Origin: Bimuria novae-zelandiae CBS 107.79
Taxonomy: Eukaryota > Ascomycota > Dothideomycetes > Pleosporales > Didymosphaeriaceae
Direction of reading: 5' to 3'
Assembly (NCBI GenBank): GCA_010015655.1
Contig: ML976685.1
Span: 683,942 to 747,941, forward strand
Length of the DNA: 64,000 nucleotides
Shown here: positions 13,109 through 24,060 of the stretch, in pieces
How positions within the stretch are numbered: position 1 is the first letter of the stretch
How the letters are laid out: the number at the start of each line of letters is the position of its first letter
Made by a program: the position numbers and the translations under genes
The notes under the pieces: model-generated
The model's database searches: none
The model's input: only the letters and a program-made list of their open reading frames with translations
What the model was told of the DNA's origin: nothing

Positions 13109-14334
13109 AAGTACCACACTGCAATAGAATGGAAGCCTCAGTGCTGTTCCCGGGATAGGTAATGCACAGCCGAAGTGGGTAACAGCTCCATCTTCCGGCT
13201 GCAGCAAGGAGGGGTTACATGTTGTTGGGAGTTTGTCCGTGGCGTGGACGAGAAGGCTTGGTAATTTGATGTATAGTCAGTAGCTCTCTAGCAGCGTTCA
13301 TTGGTCGGAGAAGGGTCTGATTGCGATATCCACGGAATGTTCAGCTGGGTGTCCTATTAACTTTCAGGAGTGCACATGCGGTGTGGACGACAAGCTGCAT
13401 CGGCTGGCTGAAGTCGCACACTAGTTGGATAGCGCTCTGCTAATGTTCAAATCATGATTTTCAGCAGCACGGCTGTCCCTTGCATCTGGAGTGTAGTGAA
13501 GTGGTAGACTAGACGGCAGGGTCCGCTTGATGTGCGGAAGGCTCGGCTCGACATGCCCGCGCTGAGAAGAGGGTGTGGTGACAGGAAAGCTGTCTGGACG
13601 AGGGCGGCAGAGACGTTCGTCGTCCGAATGTGAAGAAGAGCAACAGCATCAGGCGTGCCATGGTCCGCGAAACGCAGAATAAGCTGCACAGGCGAGCGCC
13701 GTGCGACCCTGGTCGGTTCGATCTAGTTTTCCGAGCAGCGTGCAGGCGGAATCTGCCAAGCACCGCATCCTGGGGGCTCGTTTGGCCGCGGTGCACTGCA
13801 GGGCACTCAGGCACTGCGAGCACCTCTCGAAGCCAGCCCTGCAACACCACCACCACCACCACCACCACCACCACCACCACATTTTGCACCCCGCCTGCCC
13901 TCGCTGTTTGTCTTCCGCCGCCGCGCTGGCCATGTCTCAGGCTGCCACTGCTGGGCTGTCCTGACGAATCCACCCCGCGGTCTCGCCTCACCCGCCCCAT
14001 CGAACCGTCGAGCATGCGATGCGCCACGCGAACTGGAACACCGCACCCATCACGCATCGCACGCCGTCCTGCCCTCTACCGGTGACCACTGGCCGGGTAC
14101 CTGCTGCGCGGTCGGTCATCTGTCAATGCCAGCACGACGCAGGCAGCGGCTGCTATAGGTCACGGCGACGGCTACGTGTGCCGTTGCATTTGCCCGCTGC
14201 CGCGAGCACATCGCTGGGAATCCGCCGTGCGCCGCCCGTAGCACGCCCGTAATAAGCTGTAATTTTGCAGGGCCTCCGGCTTCTTCAAATTGCCACAGGG
14301 CAGCTCGTCCCGCGCCGTCGACCGCCCGCCCCAA
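13109..14334. other. intergenic or 5' leader of the RasGAP gene
   Basis: This holds the 3' flank of the Ser/Pro-rich gene, a (CAC)12 microsatellite, and a GC-rich stretch ending in a polypyrimidine/CAG acceptor-like run near 14265-14300. An upstream non-coding or short coding exon of the RasGAP gene may lie here, but no convincing donor-acceptor pair was found. Confidence 0.4.
13845..13880 (+). repeat. (CAC)12 microsatellite
   Basis: Twelve uninterrupted CAC units. Depending on the frame it would encode His, Thr or Pro runs on the plus strand (Trp, Gly or Val on the minus), but no coding frame is supported here. It lies about 450 nt upstream of the RasGAP start, so it may be in the promoter or 5' UTR. 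Confidence 0.95.
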
Positions 14335-17300
14335 ATGGACCCGTCGAGGCAAAGCACACGTCCGAGCCGGCAAGAGGTCGACGCGGACCGCCAACGAGAC
14401 GAGCGGGCTCCCGGTGCCTATACGATCCGTGCTGTGACGCCCGAGGCAATTCCGGAGGACGCAATCGCGCTTCCCCAGTACCAGTCTCCGCTCGTCTCGC
14501 CGCGCTCCAACAGCGTCTCCTCCCGCACCAGCAACCCGCGCAACTTCGTGGCCCGCACCAACTCGAACGAACATGACTTCGCGCGCCACATCGCCAAAGA
14601 GCAGACTCGGCCGCGCACCCGGACCCTCGAGGAGCGCTCCACGCGAGAGAAGTCGCCGTCGAATCTCTTTGTGACCAGCCGCCACCACAGCACGACCTCG
14701 TCCAACTTCCAGAGCCTGGAGGAGTCGATCGTGACTTCCATCGGACACCCCTCCACCATCTCCCCCACCACCGCCCAGCCGCCGCCGCGAACATCGAGCA
14801 CCACCAGCCGCAACCGTATTCTCAAGCAACCTGCCCGGACCACCTCGCCCGTCTCAGCTGCAGTCTCTCCTCATGCGCAGCAAGCAGATTCCTGGGTATC
14901 CCCCGTCCCGGCCTCGGACGCCAGGAAAATCCTCAAGCTGATGCGCGCGACCAAAGGGAAAATGCAGGGCATGCTGGCTTTTCGGAGAGGCGAGGCCAGT
15001 CCGTGGTCGCTTTCCTACTGCTACATCAACGAGGACGCCGGGAGCCTGGTGTATGAGCCCAAGAGCGACAATTCGTACCACCGGACCCTGATTCCAGATC
15101 TGCGGGGCTGTCGTGTAAAGAGCGCATACGATGCGGAGGCCTACACAGCCTACATCCATGTCGTGGGGCACAACTCGAAACTAGAAGTCTATCTGCGTCC
15201 TCCTACGCAAGAGGAGTTCGACTCGTGGTTTGCGGCGCTGATGTGCTGGCAGCCGATCCGACCCAAGGGCATCCACAACAAGATGGCAAAGCCGCAGACG
15301 CCTCTGGTAGCCGAACGCCGCTTGATCGACAGCAGACGACACTCGGAAGTGTCGCTACTCAAAGAGGCGCCAATCATCAAGGTCGGCAAAATGATTTATT
15401 GGGACACCAGTGTCACATACACCAACATCGGCACGCCGAAATCCGGACAAGGACGCCCACAAGCGTACCGCGTACAGAGTCACGGAACGCGGCGCTGGCG
15501 GCGGGTGTCTTGTACACTTCGAGAAAACGGCGAACTCAAACTGTATTCCGATACCGACGTTACACTGGTGTCGGTCGTGCAACTATCTCAGCTTTCGCGT
15601 TGTGCTGTCCAGCGTTTGGATCCGTCCGTTTTGGACAACGAGTTTTGCATCGCTATTTACCCGCAATACACATCTACGTCCACATCGTTGTCGTTGTTAC
15701 GACCTATATTTTTGTCGCTAGACTCGCGCGTACTGTACGAAGTTTGGATAGTGCTGCTGCGCGCATTTACCATCCCGCAACTGTATGGCCCAAAGCAGCC
15801 CACCATGAGTGAGATGAATGAGGACGGTATTTTGTCGCCATCGTTTGGCACCAAAGACATGTTTCGCATGGAGCGGTCCTTATTCGTGCGCGTCATTGAG
15901 GCAAGACTAATGCCACCTGTCAGCCCCAAGGTCTCCGATATCCAAACCTCACAACGGCCCGGATCGTCGCATTCTGCCAATACCGGAGGCTACTACGTTG
16001 AGGTTCTTCTGGATGGAGAAACTAGGGCGCGGACCGTGGCGAAGATGGAGGGCAACACACCCTTCTGGCGAGAGGAATTTGAGTTCCTCGACCTTCCTGC
16101 GGTGCTGTCGACAGCCTCGTTACTTCTCAAGAAACGCCCGCCCAGTACTTCGCGTTCCGACAAACATGGTCACGAAGTATCCCCAGCATCCGATTCTTTC
16201 GCATCCGACGCAGGAGGTGGCTTTACGGGCATATCGTTCGATCAAACATGTGGCAAGACCGACATCTACCTTGACGATCTTGGACCGAATCAAGAAATGG
16301 AGAAATGGTGGCCCCTTGTCAACATGTACGGTAACGGCGTTGGCGAGGTACTGGTCAAAGTTAGCACCGAGGAATGTGTAATTTTAATGGCCCGTGATTA
16401 TCAGCCCATGTCCGAGCTTTTGCATCGATTCTCGAATGGTCTTACCCTTCAGTTGGCACAGATGGTACCGAACGAGCTCAAAAGACTGTCTGAGTATCTG
16501 TTAAACATCTTCCAAGTATCGGGTCAGGCTGGTGATTGGATAATGGCTCTAGTAGAGGAAGAGATCGATGGCACACTCAAAGAATCCCCGGCTACGCGGA
16601 TGCGTTTCAGCAAACGACTCGGCTCTAGCGAGTCTGGCGAAACGCACTTCAATTCGTCGGGTGACCGGGAGCTTTTCGTCAGAGATATGAACAACAACGC
16701 GAAGTTGGAGGCGAATCTGTTGTTCCGCGGCAATACCCTTTTGACAAAATCGCTAGATTTCCATATGAAGCGTCTGGGCAAGGAGTACCTCGAGGAGACG
16801 TTAAGCGACAAGTTGAAAGAGATCAGTGAAAAGGACCCCGAGTGCGAGGTGGATCCTAACAAGGTCTCGTCTCAACATGAGTTAGACAGAAACTGGCGAC
16901 GGCTCATCAACCTCACGGAGGACTTGTGGCGAGCGATATACAACTCGGTGTCCAGGTGTCCTCAAGAGCTAAGACTGATCTTCCGACACATTCGGGCTTG
17001 CGCTGAAGACCGCTTTGGCGACTTTTTGAGGACAGTCCAGTACAGCAGCGTATCAGGATTTTTATTTCTGCGCTTCTTCGTGCCCGCCGTACTCAACCCA
17101 AAGCTCTTCGGCTTACTAAAAGGTACCTTAAACTCACTCGTTCGACTGCAAGGTGTCATCTAACAACAAGTCTAGATCATCCCAAACCACGAGCCAGAAG
17201 AGCCTTGACCCTCATAGCAAAGTCCCTCCAAGGACTGGCGAATATGACCTCTTTCGGAACCAAGGAAGCCTGGATGGAGCCTATGAATTCATTCTTGTCG

Positions 17301-18524
17301 TCACATCGCCAAGAACTCAAGTCATACTTGGACAACATTTGCTCGATATCCTCCATGACGTCTCCGGCACCTCCTATACCTCCATCTTACAGCACACCGC
17401 TCGCTATACTCCAACGACTGCCTCCAACATCACGGGAGGGCTTTCCTTCGCTACCCTATCTCGTCGATCATGCGCGCAACTTCGCTGCCCTCGTAGATCT
17501 TTGGCTCGAGAATACTCGAAGCACCGCCCCAAGCATTGAGACCACGGACGGTGACCTGCTAAAATTCCACCAAATCTGCGTTGCTCTCAAGGAGCGTACT
17601 ACCGACTGTCTGAATCGTGCCGAACGCGCTGAGCGGCCATCATCCTCGCTCAGTGTCAAATGGGAAGAGCTAGTGGAGCAACTGCAGGGCTCCGCAAGTT
17701 TCGACTCAAGCAGAGGGACTGCAACGAAGAATAGATCGGCGATCAGAGAAGACGGTAGAGAGAGCTTACCCACTTCGCCAGGTACCGGTGACGAACAAAC
17801 ATCTTCCTCGTCGACTAGCACACCGGTAACCATGAAGTCCGTACGGCCTCCGAGGAACAGGCACCAGCAGCACCCAAGCATCTCGGCTTCTGCAAGCTCA
17901 TTCACGAGTACCACATCGAATACCGTAAACATGCCGTTCCCTCCCAAAGTTCCTCGCGACGCGGGCTATGCGCCCTCCCTCCCCGATTCGTTTTCACAAT
18001 CTGCTTCCACCAATCCTTCTGCCTCTGCCTCTACCGCCGAAGAGACGCCTCCAGGATCAAGCGACGGTCTACACATGGCGCCGCCTCCATCCTATCCACT
18101 GACTCGCGCACAACCTTCCGCGCCAGCAGGCTCCTTCACCTACGCAAACCCTAATAACCAGATCAACCCGTCCGCTCTGGCTAGCTCAGGCGCATTCTCG
18201 CATCCCCCTCGCAGCGCTGGAGGCCAGAGCGTGGAAGGCTCGGATGCGGGCAGCATCTTGGAAGAAGAGTACACAACCGCATTACCCGCGTTCTCAAAAG
18301 ACAAAGAAGGAAAAGAGAAAAAGGGTGGATTTCGAGGCGTTCTTCCCTTCCAGCGCAAACGCAAAGACAAAGAGAAGGGCAAGGAGAAGGAGAGGGATCG
18401 AGATAGAGATAAAAGCACGGACTATACCGAGGTTGCCGGACGTGGTGCAGGCAGCGCTCTAGGAGAATACGCCAGCCATGGTAGTCTGAGAGGGAAAGCG
18501 GGAGCCGAAGCTGCGGAGTTCTGA
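14335..18524 (+). CDS. Bud2-type Ras-family GTPase-activating protein (PH-C2-RasGAP)
   Basis: Exons 14335-17122 and 17176-18524. The 53-nt intron (GTACCT...TCTAG) interrupts the GAP domain and splicing restores LLKDHPKPRARRALTLIAKS. The product is 1378 aa. Order: Ser/Arg-rich N-terminus; two PH-like regions (about residues 196-307 and 352-478); a C2 domain (about 512-678, with VRVIEARLMPPVSP and YYVEVLLDGETRART); then RasGAP (about 700-970). The arginine finger is in LFRGNTLLTK near residue 797, and the FLFLRFFVPAVLNP core is near 909. The tail is Ser-rich and ends in a Lys/Glu/Arg/Asp run. GAPs of this type switch off Rsr1/Bud1-like or Ras GTPases at sites of polar growth; the exact partner is inferred. 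An upstream exon could extend the N-terminus. Confidence 0.9.
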
Positions 18525-19231
18525 CTAGATGGTTGGTTTACTGGGAGGTACATTTCGAAAGAGGGGAGGGCTAGGTCCCTCACCCAGCAAGAGATCAAGC
18601 GACGAAAGAGTGCAAGCGAGTTGTAGGCGGGTATCCCCGCTTTCTATGAGACTCTCAGAACGAGAGTGTACGGCATTCCTCCGCACTCATTGGACTACCG
18701 GTCGCACGTATCAAGAAAGCGCCACATTAGTGGTATGTCCGGCATCGACCGTTACCTGTTTTATCGCACGGCTCCGCATTTGCATTCATCACCGGCACGC
18801 ACGCGCCGCCATCGTTCATACACACTAGGTAGGCTGTCTTGTCAAGCGAGCATCGCATCGCGACGCACAAAACCGTTGGTTACCACGTCGACTTTTTCTA
18901 AAAGCTTTTTCTTTTCCCCATGGACGGCGTTTTCTCGAGCGGATCCCCTTGAACTCAGACACGAGAGGGAGGCCGGTTTTGAATTCACGACTCCCCGTTA
19001 GATGATGATGATGATGTTTTTTCTCTCTCTGTTTATGATATGTCGCATGCGTATGGCGAGGATAGAGAAAGGGGAGGCGGCATTGGGGGGCTTAGTGCAA
19101 CTATGTGCTTTGTGCTTTTTTGCGTAGGGTGAGACGCTGTGGCTTCGCGGCGCGGCGCATATATATATACTTCAAGCTGGTGTTGTGTTTGATGTCCTGG
19201 TTTTGGCGTGGCTGTTCGTTGCGTAGACTAG
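18525..19231. other. 3' flank of RasGAP gene and intergenic
   Basis: This contains a (GAT)5 run at about 19001-19016 and a short (AT)n run near 19159-19170, but no gene-like frame. The first transposon inverted repeat starts at 19232. Confidence 0.5.
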
Positions 19232-19255
19232 TATCCCCCGCACTGTCAAAATCTG
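19232..19255 (+). repeat. left 24-bp TIR of piggyBac-like copy 1
   Basis: It is the exact reverse complement of 21482-21505. The first 11 bases, TATCCCCCGCA, are shared with the start of copy 2. Confidence 0.9.
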
Positions 19256-19358
19256 CTACAAACGACGCGCCAATCAGCGTCTAGTCGATCTCAACACCAA
19301 ATTTGAATTGTAATAACGGCAATTTTTGTTTTACAGCCAAAATTAACCTCTTTCGAAA

Positions 19359-21355
19359 TTGCTAGCACATGTAAATATGCTAAATCCTGCGTCTGCCGTC
19401 AGCAACGATCCTAACTTTATAAAATACACAAAATACTCACAAAAACGAGGTGTTTTACCTGACTTACCGTCCACGCCGCCACCGCAATGGAGACCTCTTA
19501 AAATCAACAACCCACGTACTTTTAGAGTCGCTAATTTACCTAAGGGTACTGACAAAGGCTCTCCAATTGCCCTCTTTAACTTATTTTTCGACGCCGAGGT
19601 CATGGAGCAGATCGCACACTTTACCAACGATCGCGCTGCTCATGCGCACCCTCAGCTGCCCTCCGCGAGAGGCTGGATACCTACGTCGCCAGGAGAGCTG
19701 TATACGTACTTTGCAATTGTCGTATATATGGCCGTCCACAGAGAGCCGTCGCTGGCAGAATATTGGAGTCGCGGTCACAAAAACGCGCCTACTCACAAGC
19801 TCAACGACTTCATGGGCTGTACGCGCTGGCACCAGCTAGATCGCTACCTGTACACTGCGGAAGTTAGTCAGACTTTTCAGTCACCTTTTGGCAAGGTGTG
19901 AGATCTCTCAGAGCTCCTCCGCGCGCGCTCTCTGCAGTACTGGCGCCCTGGCAAGCACCTCTGCGTCGACGAGGCTATTGCCAGATTTACTAGACGTGCT
20001 AGCGAGGTGGTAATCATTAAGACAAAGCCTACACCTGAGGGCTTTAAAATCTAGTGTCTGGCAAACGATAGAGTCGTCCTAAACTGGTTATTTCATGCCA
20101 GAGGCAAAGGCCGCGGCCTTATTAATTTACCAACCTTTACTAACGCTGACGCGCAGGCTTTTACACCCATAAAGTTAGTACCCGTCGCTCTCGTCCTCGC
20201 CGTTAACGCTAATAGTCAGCGCCTTTTTCCGTCGGGTCTCCACATTGTGTGGGACAACAATCTGTTCAACACCATACCCATGCTTAAATACCTGCGGCGG
20301 CAAGGCGTGGGTTGCGCAGGGACAGTCCAGACAACCAAGACAACGACCAAAGAGACTTTTAAAGACGCTGCGCGCGTGGAGTTGCAAGCCGAGGACGTCA
20401 GCGTCAAAGGGCGCGCCCGCCAGAAGGTGGCAAAGGAGCGCTTTTCGAGCAGCCTTATGCGTCTGAAAACGCAGTTTACAAAGCACATGGAGTGGGGAGA
20501 GATCAGATAGGACTTGTCAAAGAGCGGAGAAGTCCTACAGGCAGCGTGGAGAGACAATCAGGTCGTCCTTTTTGCCTCTACCGTCGCAGAGCGTAAGTTT
20601 GTCGTCTCAACACTATGGCCTTGGCACGCTGACAATAGTCGCCACCAGCGATCCAGGTCATCATGAAGCTCCGCCGACGCTCCAAAATGAGCCAAAACAA
20701 CAAGGGGATCTTTAAAAAAGCCTTTGGCAACGAGCCTGTGAGGCTGCTAGGCATACCGCAGATAATTGACGACTACAATTATCACAAAACTAAGGTTAAT
20801 CGCTTTAATCAGACAAAGGCGTATTACTCGACCTAGCAAGTTAAGCGTCATACCTAGCGACCTTTGCTCTACTTTTTGCTTGACCTAACGCTTAACAACG
20901 CGTACAAGCTATCCTCATACTCTAACGCTGCCGCCGCCAAAAGGAGCGGCCACAAAAGGTTCCTATACAACCTCATTAAGCAGCTTTTCGACCGCGGGAC
21001 GCGTCTCTGCAACGCAGGAGCAAAGCGCAAGAGATCAGACGACGTCGTTGTCGCTGAGGAGAGCTCCCATCGCTCCGCAAACCTGTATAAACAGGCAAAG
21101 ACTTGTGTACTTTGTGCGGAGCGTGGGCGACGCCAGCACAAGTCTCAGCCTCCCAGGGTAGCTCTAGGTCACGTTCAAGGCAATTTACAGTCTCCTCGAC
21201 CTCCTCAGCGTACTCCGCGTACGCGCTTTGGGTGTAGTCTCTGCCAACTGCCTATGTGTAGGCCTGAAGTACGCCCTGAGTGCTGGCAGGAGCACCTCCG
21301 CCGACTGCAAACAATCAAGTTAATTAACACCACCAAGAGCTCAATTATTAAGTAA
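19359..21355 (+). pseudogene. piggyBac-like transposase (DDE_Tnp_1_7), broken by stops
   Basis: The frame from ATG 19359 reads through piggyBac landmarks: SPIALFNLFFDAEVMEQIA (N-terminal), HLCVDEAIARFTRR (first catalytic Asp), VWDNNLFNTIPMLKYLRR (second Asp) and AAWRDNQVVLFASTVAE (third Asp). A C-terminal Cys-rich finger (CVLCAERG...CSLCQLPMC) follows. In-frame stops at about 19899, 20054, 20508, 20834 and 20852 interrupt it; most look like Trp, Gln or Arg codons changed by C-to-T or G-to-A. A GTAAGT...ACCAG intron (20593-20648, GCTGAC branch-like motif) restores the frame between the two halves, and the same signals persist in copy 2. The gene cannot make full-length protein. Confidence 0.8.
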
Positions 21356-21481
21356 TTTAAGTTAAGTACGAGTAAAAATGCAGATTATATAAGAATCTAC
21401 AGCCAAACTTCATAAATCTCGGTGTTCATGCAGAATCGGAGCTATCGTCCGATTGGCCACTAGCAAGAAGTCCGCCTGTGC

Positions 21482-21505
21482 CAGATTTTGACAGTGCGGG
21501 GGATA
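21482..21505 (-). repeat. right 24-bp TIR of piggyBac-like copy 1
   Basis: It is the exact reverse complement of the left TIR at 19232-19255 and defines the right end of the element. Confidence 0.9.
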
Positions 21506-21520
21506 TAGGGACGTTGCTAT

Positions 21521-21556
21521 CCCCCGCATGGCCAACATCGCCCTGGCACGGGCCAC
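21521..21556 (+). repeat. left 36-bp TIR of piggyBac-like copy 2
   Basis: It is the exact reverse complement of 23777-23812. It escaped the RIP that saturates the interior. Confidence 0.9.
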
Positions 21557-23776
21557 ATCTTATTAGCCAATTAGATGCAAATACATCAAAACACTAAATG
21601 TTTGTCGTCATGTAGGCAATTTTTGTTTGCCAGCCAAAACACGCCTTTTTCAAAAGCTTTTATATATACAACTATGCCTAATTATACAGCGCTATTAAGT
21701 AATAATGCCAACTTCGTAAAATATATAAAGTATAGCCTAAAGGCAGGAGATTTGCCTAATTTGCCTACTTAGCTACTACCTTTATAGCAACTACTTAAAA
21801 TTAATAATCTATATACTTTTGGACGCGCTCTCTTACCTAACTATATAGATTTTAACTCTCTTATTACTTTATTTAACTTGTTTTTTAATGCAGGCGTTGT
21901 TAATTAAATCGCATACTATATAAATTAGTATGCTAAAAAGCTTTAGGCTAACGCGCCCTTAACGCCTAATTACTATTAATAGAAATCTATCTCTCTAAGC
22001 GAGCTATATACGTACTTCGCTATTATTATTTATATAGGCGTTTACCGGGAGCCCTCGCTTGTTAAATACTAGTAGAAGCTTTATAGGACAGCGCCTCGGC
22101 ATAAGATTAATTACTACATGTTAAAGGAGAGATGGCAGTAGCTTAATTACTACTTATACTATATAGAGGTTAACTAGAGCTTTAAGTCTCCCTTTAGCTA
22201 AGTGTAAGATCTCTTAAAAACGCTCCGCGAGCGTAGCTTTAAGTACTAGGCGTCTAGCGTATACCTTTATATTAATAAGATAATTACGAGATTTATAGGC
22301 CGCACAAGTAAGGTTATAATAATAAAAATAAAGCCTACGCCTAAAGGCTTTAAGATCTAGTACTTAGCTAATAATAAAGTAATTCTAAACTAGTTATTTT
22401 ATGCTAGAGGGCGAGGGCCTGTTAACTTACTTAACTTACCTGCTAACGCGCTAGCTTTTACTCCTATAAAGTTAGTTCCTATTACTCTTATACTCGCCGT
22501 AAACGCTGCCGGCCAGCGCCTCTTTCCGCCAAATCTCTACATTATGTAAGACGATAATCTCTTTAACACTATCCCTATACTTAAATACTTTAGATCTAAA
22601 GGCGTAGGCTGCGCTGGGACAGTTCGCATAATAAAGATAATAATAGAGGAGATTTTTAAGGCGATAGTAGAGGCGGAATTATAGGTAGAGGCGCTAGCTA
22701 TTAGCACTTATACGCGGGTAAAGCTCTTAAAAGAGCGCTTTAATAGTAACTTAATAAAACTTAAAACACACTATACGCGCAAGCTAGAGTGGGGAGATAT
22801 TTACTAGGCGCTCTTGCAGAGTCGGCAGGTGCTTTAGACAGCTTAGAGAGATAACTAGGTCGTTCTTTTTGCCAGTACTGTTGCTGAGCGTGAGTACTTT
22901 GCCCTTAATACTATACTAATACTCCGCTGACGATAGTCGCTATAAGCAACTTAGGTTATTATAAAGCTCCGTCGACGCTCTAAGATAGCTCTAAATAATA
23001 AGAAACTCTTCGAGAAAGCCTTTAGCAGCGAGCCTCTTAAGTTACTAAATATCCCTTAGATAATAGATAACTATAATTACTATAAGAGCGAGGTTAATTA
23101 CTTTAACTAAATAAAAAGCTACTACTTTATTTAGCAGGTCCGCTAGCGTACCTAGCGCCCGCTTTAGTACTTTTTGCTAGATCTAACGCTTAATAATTAC
23201 TATAGGCTCTCCTTGTACTCCTCTCGCGACTCCGCCAAACGCTCTAGCCATAAGAAGTTCCTATACAAGCTCATTAAATAGCTCTTTAAGCAAGGTGGCT
23301 GCCCTACTTGAGGCTTAAACAAGCGTGAGCGACCTAACGACGTACTCGCTAGTGGAGAGGGCAACTTCGGCAGCTCACACACATCTATAAAGCTATTTAC
23401 GGAGGGTAAAAGCTGTGTTAATTACGCGGCAGCTGGACGTACAACTAATAAAAAGCTTTAATCCTAGACACCTCTAGTATAAGTTATAGGTAATATAAGG
23501 TTATCTTATAGCTCTTAACGCCTACTACGTACTTATTATAGCTATACGCTTTGCTAGCTGCCTTTACGTAGGCTAAAAGTTAATGCTAAGTGCTAAATAG
23601 AGCACCTCCACCGGCATTAAATAATTAGGTTAACAGACACAAAAGCAAGCTTAACTATTATGTAAACCTATCTTAAAGCCCTTAGAGATGCAAAATCTAT
23701 GCGAAGTTACCCTATAGAGGCATAATTCTTGGTGTTCTGCCGGGTCGGAGCAATTCATCCGATTGGCCCTCAAATG

Positions 23777-23812
23777 GTGGCCCGTGCCAGGGCGATGTTG
23801 GCCATGCGGGGG
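23777..23812 (-). repeat. right 36-bp TIR of piggyBac-like copy 2
   Basis: It is the exact partner of 21521-21556. The base pair directly outside differs between the two ends (TAT on the left, CAC on the right), so no target duplication is visible. Confidence 0.9.
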
Positions 23813-24052
23813 CACGCGGTAAACGAAAAATCGCGCACACCAAAACAACGCTAGTCCACCCCCGCCATGCAACACTCTGCAGCCACCTTTTTACACAAAA
23901 ATAAAACTCCACACGCTACACCACTTTACGATAATATTTTATTACGTAATTAATTAGATAGCCTAATTACTTAATAACCCCTATTTAAACACGCTAAAAA
24001 AGTCGCGGATTAAAAGTGCCTGCGAGTTTATAGATTTCCGCCGCATACCCTA

Positions 24053-24060
24053 CCATCACA
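24053..24060. repeat. left 8-bp target-site duplication of hAT element
   Basis: CCATCACA is identical to 26378-26385. It lies inside the mariner reading frame at the codons for Tyr-His-His. Confidence 0.9.

Larger units (their letters stand above)
19232..21505 (+). mobile_element. piggyBac-like DNA transposon, copy 1 (lightly RIP-mutated)
   Basis: The element is bounded by perfect 24-bp terminal inverted repeats, 19232-19255 and 21482-21505, starting TATCCCCCGCACTGTC. Its length is 2274 bp. It carries one piggyBac-type transposase pseudogene on the plus strand. The flanking bases (ACTAG on the left, TAGGG on the right) do not show the TTAA duplication usual for this superfamily. A second relative starts about 12 bp beyond its right end. 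Mutation is modest, with most codons still readable. Confidence 0.85.
21518..23815 (+). mobile_element. piggyBac-like DNA transposon, copy 2 (heavily RIP-mutated)
   Basis: It is bounded by 36-bp perfect inverted repeats, 21521-21556 and 23777-23812, starting CCCCCGCATGGCC. These TIRs differ from copy 1 after the shared CCCCCGCA, yet the interior aligns collinearly with the copy-1 transposase: NNANFVKYIKYS at the start, the second-Asp block near 22550, the Cys-rich end near 23410-23600. Almost every Trp and Gln codon is now TAG or TAA and the sequence is TA-rich, the RIP pattern. The right subterminal region (about 23728-23773) is similar to that of copy 1 (about 21420-21462). No coding capacity remains. 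Confidence 0.82.

Noticed and set aside
13630..14085. 151-codon frame containing a Thr run from the CAC repeat
   Set aside because: The frame is opened by the microsatellite and GC-rich context. No protein-like conservation is visible and frames on both strands are equally open.
15225..15812. 195-codon plus-strand frame within the RasGAP gene
   Set aside because: It is out of frame with the PH-C2-RasGAP coding sequence, which has clear domain content.
19232..23815. a biosynthetic, defence or CRISPR-like array suggested by the regular inverted repeats
   Set aside because: The repeats are transposon termini around piggyBac-type transposase remnants. There are no spacer arrays, and the genome is eukaryotic.
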